This document shows positions 58,884 to 64,000 of a stretch of 64,000 nt of DNA, one piece after another. This DNA is from VRUE01 sp963822295. Lineage in GTDB: Bacteria; Actinomycetota; Thermoleophilia; Solirubrobacterales; 70-9. The notes under the pieces are model-generated. The model had not been told where the DNA came from, did no database searches, and saw only the letters and a list, made by a program, of their open reading frames with translations. Both the position numbers and the translations under genes were made by a program. Where the stretch lies: positions 1,674,001 to 1,738,000 of the forward strand of contig CAWGHD010000002.1 in the NCBI GenBank assembly GCA_963822295.1, in the 5' to 3' direction. The stretch's first letter is position 1, and each line of letters opens with the position of its first letter.

Positions 58884-59390
58884 ATGGCATACGTCACTGA
58901 GACGAAGCGTGGCGGATATGAGATCCGTGAGTCCCGGAGCACCCCGAAGGGGCCGCGCAGCCGGACCCTCGCGACCTTCAACGAGCTGACCGACGAGGTC
59001 ATCGAGAAGGCGCGGGCCAGGGCTGCGAAACCCCTGAGCGCAGAGGAGCTGCGTGCGGCCGCGCTGCGGGCAGGGGTACCGGGTGCCCGCGACCCGGTCG
59101 AGCGAGCGGCCCGCGAACTGATCGCCGAGCTGGGCAAGGGCCGGTCCGTGGATCCCACCCTCCGTCACCTTCTCCTCGACCTGCTCCGGCGCGACGGAGA
59201 CCCCGGCGCCGACCCGCCTCCAGCGAGCGACGCGGGCCGCGCGGTCGCCGAATGGATGGACACCGACATGCGCGAGCGCGGGAGAACGCTGGTCGATCTG
59301 CTGCTCCTGGCCGACGCCCTGCCGCACTCCAAACGGCGTGACAAGCCACTGCGCTTCCCGCGACTCGACTCCACCGCCAAACATGGCTGA
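58884..59390 (+). CDS. Possible antitoxin-like partner of a nucleotidyltransferase
   Basis: A 168-residue basic/helical protein. The N-terminus, MAYVTETKRGGYEIRESRST, followed by PKGPRSRTLATFNELTDEVI, looks like a short conserved actinobacterial module. The middle is helix-rich (VERAARELIAELGKG; TLRHLLLDLLRRDG) and the C-terminus is HSKRRDKPLRFPRLDS. No HTH of standard type is obvious, though the basic N-terminal part could bind DNA. It overlaps the downstream nucleotidyltransferase by 8 bp and has a palindrome at its promoter. The arrangement resembles AbiE or MNT-type toxin-antitoxin pairs; the assignment is inference. Confidence 0.55.
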   Translation: MAYVTETKRGGYEIRESRSTPKGPRSRTLATFNELTDEVIEKARARAAKPLSAEELRAAALRAGVPGARDPVERAARELIAELGKGRSVDPTLRHLLLDLLRRDGDPGADPPPASDAGRAVAEWMDTDMRERGRTLVDLLLLADALPHSKRRDKPLRFPRLDSTAKHG

Positions 59391-59970
59391 GCGGAAGCGC
59401 AACGGGGTGGGCCCCGACGAGCCGTCGCTTCCCGACAAGGTCATCGCCGTCCACGAAGCGCTGCAGATCGCAAAGATCCCCCACGCAATCGGGGGAGCCC
59501 TCGCCCTCGCCTACTACGCGGAGCCCCGGGTGACGGTCGACATCGACCTCAATCTCTTCGTCCCGACCGAGCGCTGGGAGGCCGTCGTCGATGCCCTCAC
59601 ACCGCTGGGCGTGAGCGCCGGGCACCTCGACTCCATTGCCCTGCTGCGAGACGACCAATGCCGACTCTGGTGGGGAGCCAACCCCGTCGACCTCTTCTTC
59701 GCCTACGACCCGATCCACGAGGAGATGAGGAAGAAATCAAGGCGCCTGCCCTTCGCCGACGAAACGCTCCCGTTCCTCTCGCCCGAGCACCTTGCCGTCT
59801 GCAAGGCGATGTTCGACCGCCCCAAGGACTGGATCGACATCGAGCAGATGCTGATCGCGAGCGACGACATGGATACTGACGAGGTCGAGAGATGGCTGCG
59901 GCAGATGGTCGGGGACGAAGACCTCCGACTCGAGCGCCTTTCCCAGCTGCGCGCCGCGCTCGACCGCTAG
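59383..59970 (+). CDS. Nucleotidyltransferase-like protein (AbiEii/DUF6036 type)
   Basis: A 195-residue protein of the DNA polymerase beta-like nucleotidyltransferase fold. IPHAIGGALALAYYAEPRVT, then VDIDLNLFVP, gives the GG...DxD core motif with conserved metal-binding aspartates. WWGANPVDLFFAYDPIHEEM is the third strand typical of AbiEii-like and DUF6036 proteins, and LSPEHLAVCKAMFDRPKDWI with IEQMLIA forms the helical C-terminal region. In related systems such enzymes modify tRNA or a partner protein and act as toxins. ATG 59383 overlaps the upstream gene by 8 bp. Its TAG stop shares the CTAG palindrome with the pgl stop. Confidence 0.72.
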   Translation: MAERKRNGVGPDEPSLPDKVIAVHEALQIAKIPHAIGGALALAYYAEPRVTVDIDLNLFVPTERWEAVVDALTPLGVSAGHLDSIALLRDDQCRLWWGANPVDLFFAYDPIHEEMRKKSRRLPFADETLPFLSPEHLAVCKAMFDRPKDWIDIEQMLIASDDMDTDEVERWLRQMVGDEDLRLERLSQLRAALDR

Positions 59971-60638
59971 CCGGCCGCCGCCTCGTCTGCCACGACCGTC
60001 ATCTCGTCGTTCTCGACCCGACCGGCCGGGATCGAGCGGTCGCCGGCGAGCAGCTTGGCGAGCGGCTCGCGCTTGGGCGGGCCTGTGACCAGCCAGAGGA
60101 TTTGCCGGGCGGCGGAGAGAGCCGGGTAGGTGAGCGTCATCCGGGGGTGACCCTCGTAGGCGGTCTCGGTCAGGGCGACGCGGCGATCGGTGACCTCGAG
60201 CACCGGGTCCCCCGGAACGAGCGAGGCCGTGTGGCCGTCGGTGCCGAGGCCGAGGTGGACGAGATCGAGTGGATCGGGCAGGGACTCCTCGTACTCGCGG
60301 GCGGCGCCGTCGAGGTCGCGCTGGGTGACCGGCATCGGCCGGATCGCCGTCTGGTTCTGCATCGAGAGGGCGAGGACGATGTGGGTGAGATTGCGGTCCT
60401 GGCTACCCGGTGAGGCGACCCGCTCGTCGACCTGGAAGAGCGAGGTCTCGGCCCAGGGCATCTGCTCGTCGTCGCTGAGGATCGCCAGCATCCCCCACGG
60501 GGTGCGCCCGCCGCTGATCGCCAGCGAGAAGGCGCCCCGCTCGGCGACCGCCTCGCGGCCGGCGGCGGCGATCAGCTCTGCCGCGCGTGGTGCCGCTTCC
60601 CGTTCTGTTTCGACACGCTCGAGCCGCGGAGCGCTCAC
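59967..60638 (-). CDS. pgl: 6-phosphogluconolactonase
   Basis: A 223-residue Pgl/DevB-type lactonase, second step of the oxidative pentose-phosphate pathway. Family motifs are FSLAISGGRTPWGMLAILSD, TSLFQVDERVASPGSQDRNL and VHLGLGTDGHTASLVPGDPV, the last carrying the catalytic His. The start is GTG 60638, which overlaps the gnd stop as GTGA, so translation is coupled. It converges on the nucleotidyltransferase gene with both stop codons inside one CTAG. Confidence 0.94.
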   Translation of the reverse strand: MSAPRLERVETEREAAPRAAELIAAAGREAVAERGAFSLAISGGRTPWGMLAILSDDEQMPWAETSLFQVDERVASPGSQDRNLTHIVLALSMQNQTAIRPMPVTQRDLDGAAREYEESLPDPLDLVHLGLGTDGHTASLVPGDPVLEVTDRRVALTETAYEGHPRMTLTYPALSAARQILWLVTGPPKREPLAKLLAGDRSIPAGRVENDEMTVVADEAAAG

Positions 60639-61651
60639 GACGACTTCTCGTCGTGGCCGCCGAACTGCTTGCGCATCGCCGACAGCACCTTGTCTCCGAA
60701 GTCGTCGAGTCCGCGCGAGTAGAAGCGCTCGTAGAGCGCCGTGGTCAGCACCGGCGCCGGGACGCCCTCGTCGATCGCGGCGATCGAGGTCCAGCGGCCC
60801 TCACCGGAGTCCGAGACGCGGCCGCTGAACTCGGCGAGGTCGGGGGATTCCCGCATCGCCGCCGCGGTCAGGTCGAGCAGCCAGGAGCCGATCACGCTGC
60901 CCCGCCGCCAGACCTCCGTCACCTCCGGCAGGTCGAGGTCGTAGCGGTAGTACTCGGGGTGGTCGAGCGGCGCGGTCTCGGCATCCGCCTCGCGCTCGAG
61001 CTTGCCGGCGTTCGCGTTCTTGAGGATGTTGAGGCCCTCGGCGTAGGCGGCCATCAGCCCGTACTCGATCCCGTTGTGGACCATCTTCACGAAGTGCCCG
61101 GCGCCGTTCGGCCCGCAATGCAGGTAACCGTTCTCGGCGGCCGAGGGCTCCCCGTCGCGGCCCGGCGTCCGCTCCGCGGACTCCACCCCCGGGGCGAGCG
61201 AGGCGAAGACCGGGTCGAGCCGCCCGACCGCGCCGTCGGGGCCGCCGATCATCAGGCAGTAGCCGCGCTCGAGCCCGAAGACGCCGCCGCTGGTGCCGCA
61301 GTCGACGAAGTCGATCCCCTTTTCGCGCAGCATCTCGGCGCGGCGGATGTCGTCGCGGTAATAGGAGTTGCCGCCGTCGACGATCGCGTCGCCGGGGTCG
61401 AGCACGGTGGCCACGTCCTCGACGGTCCTCTCGGTGATCTCGCCGGCGGGAACCATCACCCAGACCGCCCGCGGGTGCTCGAGCTTCGACGCCAGGTCGG
61501 CGAGCGAGGAGGCGCCCTCCGCGCCCTCGCCCGCGAGGGTCGAGACCGCGTCGGGGTTGACGTCGTAGGCGACGATCCGGTGGCCGTCGCGCATCAGCCG
61601 GCGGGCCATGTTCGCCCCCATCCGACCGAGTCCGACCATCCCCAGCTCCAT
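60635..61651 (-). CDS. gnd: 6-phosphogluconate dehydrogenase, decarboxylating (short type)
   Basis: A 338-residue enzyme of the short (about 300-340 aa) Gnd/YqeC type rather than the 470-residue NADP type. MELGMVGLGRMGANMARRLM is the Rossmann motif, VDGGNSYYRDDIRRAEMLRE contains substrate-binding residues, CGTSGGVFGLERGYCLMIGG follows, and KMVHNGIEYGLMAAYAEGL carries the catalytic Lys and Glu region. It oxidises 6-phosphogluconate to ribulose-5-phosphate and CO2; short-type enzymes often prefer NAD. TAGGGT lies 6 bases before ATG 61651, a leaderless promoter, and the gene is divergent from zwf. Confidence 0.94.
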   Translation of the reverse strand: MELGMVGLGRMGANMARRLMRDGHRIVAYDVNPDAVSTLAGEGAEGASSLADLASKLEHPRAVWVMVPAGEITERTVEDVATVLDPGDAIVDGGNSYYRDDIRRAEMLREKGIDFVDCGTSGGVFGLERGYCLMIGGPDGAVGRLDPVFASLAPGVESAERTPGRDGEPSAAENGYLHCGPNGAGHFVKMVHNGIEYGLMAAYAEGLNILKNANAGKLEREADAETAPLDHPEYYRYDLDLPEVTEVWRRGSVIGSWLLDLTAAAMRESPDLAEFSGRVSDSGEGRWTSIAAIDEGVPAPVLTTALYERFYSRGLDDFGDKVLSAMRKQFGGHDEKSS

Positions 61652-61715
61652 TGCCTAACCCTACGCGACCCGGTGCCCTCTGGACCGCCACCGACTGGGG
61701 TAGCCTGGCCAGCCG
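61652..61715. promoter_or_regulatory. Divergent promoter region between gnd and zwf
   Basis: The 64-bp spacer holds TAGGGT (minus strand, 6 bases before ATG 61651) and TAGCCT (plus strand, 9 bases before ATG 61716). Both give leaderless-type starts and allow joint control of the oxidative pentose-phosphate genes. No ribosome binding site is seen on either side. Confidence 0.55.
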
Positions 61716-63115
61716 ATGGCCAAGGCAGAAGCTCAGACCGCAGATGCCGCCGCCGACGTCCTGACGATCTTCGGGATCAGCGGCGACCTGGCCAGGAAAA
61801 TGACCTTCAGGGCGCTCTACCGGCTCGAGGCCAGGGAAAAGCTCAACTGCCGGATCGTCGGGGTCGCGATCGACGACTGGGACGACGAGCAGCTTCGCCA
61901 GCACGCCGCCGAGGCGATCACGCAAACGGTGAGCACGCCGAACGTCGACGTTCTCCACCGGCTCAGCAACCGGCTGGCCTACGTCCAGGGCGACTACACC
62001 GACCCGGCGACCTTCGAGAAGGTGGCGAAGGCGATCGAGGCCGGGCGCCGGCCGGTCTTCTATCTCGAGATCCCGCCCTCCCTCTTCGCGACCGTCGTCC
62101 ACGGCCTCGCCGGCGCCGGCCTCGCCGAGGGCGCCCGGGTCGTGATCGAGAAGCCCTTCGGCCACGACCTCGAGTCGGCTCGGGAGCTGAACGCCGAGCT
62201 CCGCCAGGTGCTCGGCGAGGAGCAGATCCTGCGCATCGACCATTACCTCGGCAAGGAGCCGGTGATGGACATCGCCTACCTGCGTTTCGCCAACTCGATC
62301 CTCGAGCCGGTCTGGAACCGCGAGCACGTCTCACACGTGCAGATGACGATCGCCGAGGACTTCGGCGTCGACGACCGCGGTCGCTTCTACGACGCGGTCG
62401 GGGCGATGCGCGACGTGATCCAGAACCACGCCCTTCAGGTCCTGGCGCTGGTCGGCATGGGGCCCCCGACCGGCAACCACCACGACTCGATCCGGGACAA
62501 GAAGCTCGAATTCTTCAAGGCCGTGCGCACCGCGGACCCGAAGCGGTACGTTCGGGGCCAGTACGAGGGCTTCCGGAAGGTGAAGGACGTGGCCGCCGAC
62601 TCGAGCACGGAGACCTACGCCGCGGTCGAGCTCGAAGTCGACAACTGGCGCTGGAGCGGCATCCCCTTCTTCATCCGCGCGGGGAAGAACCTGCCCGTCA
62701 AGGCTTCTGAGGTGAATGTGGTTTTCAAGCGCCCTCCGCGACTCGGGATCGGCAAGGGCCGGACGCCCGAACCGAACCAGCTCACGCTGCGGATCGAGCC
62801 CGAGCCCGGCGCCCGCATCCGCCTTTTCGCCAAGAGGGCGGGCGAGGAGGCATTCGAGGCCGCCGACCTCGGGGTGCTGTTCGAAAAAGTCCCCGGCGAG
62901 GAGCCCGAGCCCTACGAGCGCCTGCTCAGCGATGCGCTCGCCGGCAACTCGCAGCTCTTCACGCGCCAGGACGCGATCGAAGAGACCTGGCGGATCGTCC
63001 AGCCGCTGCTCGAGGAGCCCGGCCCGGTTCACCCGTACGAGCCCGGCACCTGGGGGCCGGCGGAGGCCGACGACCTGACCCGCGGGATCTGCCCCTGGTT
63101 CGACCCCTGGCTGCC

Positions 63116-63119
<4 letters not shown>
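61716..63119 (+). CDS. zwf: Glucose-6-phosphate 1-dehydrogenase
   Basis: A 467-residue G6PD, first enzyme of the oxidative pentose-phosphate pathway. TIFGISGDLARKMTFRALYR is the dinucleotide motif with the GASGDLA pattern altered to GISGDLA. The active-site motif RIDHYLGKEPVMDIAYLRFA holds catalytic His/Lys, and VQMTIAEDFGVDDRGRFYDA followed by VGAMRDVIQNH is typical. ATG 61716 has TAGCCT at 9 bases. recQ starts inside its stop codon (GTGA). No opcA homologue, often next to zwf in actinobacteria, is visible here. Confidence 0.96.

Positions 63120-64000
<881 letters not shown>

Overview
The window is a 64-kb piece of a high-GC bacterial chromosome. The likely source is an actinobacterium, and my best guess is the deep Thermoleophilia/Solirubrobacterales branch. 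The clues are a deazaflavin (F420)-type Ddn-like protein, tRNA genes that do not encode CCA, very large secreted NHL/fibronectin-like and RTX-like proteins, collagen-like secreted proteins, FHA/Ser-Thr kinase signalling and an actinobacterial pentose-phosphate gene set. This placement is inference from gene content. I see no prophage, insertion sequence or CRISPR array.

Layout. (1) 1-8.7 kb is a housekeeping stretch: the start of dcd, a MerR regulator, an SDR oxidoreductase, an unusual PD-(D/E)XK/AbrB reading frame with tRNA-Tyr inside it, an NTF2-like protein, a Ddn-like protein, the principal sigma factor, folE2, pgsA, a ferritin-like lipoprotein, a family-5 uracil-DNA glycosylase, a small lipoprotein, a TMEM175-like channel and tRNA-Thr. 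(2) 8.7-32.2 kb is an accessory cell-surface region. It holds a 978-residue RTX-like secreted protein, five clustered TetR-type regulators (four in a row, one divergent) and a 16.5-kb operon of five giant secreted proteins. Three of these combine NHL/TolB-like propellers with fibronectin-like modules, and two belong to a second paralogous family. All five end in lysine/arginine-rich tails. Two strong palindromes sit upstream of the operon. (3) 32.2-43.6 kb has two tRNA-Ser genes, tadA, a secreted subtilase, UspA, a 58-residue membrane protein, an MBL-fold hydrolase, a large polytopic membrane protein, a divergent lipid pair (acyl-CoA desaturase and cyclopropane synthase), a HAD hydrolase and cydAB. 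(4) 43.6-64 kb carries central carbon genes (pgi, tal, tkt, rpiA, pgl, gnd, zwf). They are interrupted by an FHA-HTH/TolB-like/Ser-Thr kinase operon, a LuxR/MalT-type regulator split by a single-base frameshift, a three-gene collagen-like secreted set, a BBE-like flavoprotein and a toxin-antitoxin-like nucleotidyltransferase pair. recQ begins at the right edge.

How it fits together. zwf, pgl, gnd, rpiA, tal, tkt and pgi together give a complete oxidative and non-oxidative pentose-phosphate pathway. cydAB provides a cytochrome bd quinol oxidase, and pgsA, the desaturase and the cyclopropane synthase act on membrane lipids. The most novel-looking parts are the surface-protein operon with its TetR cluster, the kinase operon whose start codon lies in a perfect 33-bp palindrome, and the frame that runs through a tRNA gene. 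A recurrent promoter layout is also visible: a TANNNT hexamer 6-9 bases before the start codon, with no ribosome binding site. It occurs at about fifteen genes, often on both sides of a very short divergent gap, and suggests heavy use of leaderless mRNAs.
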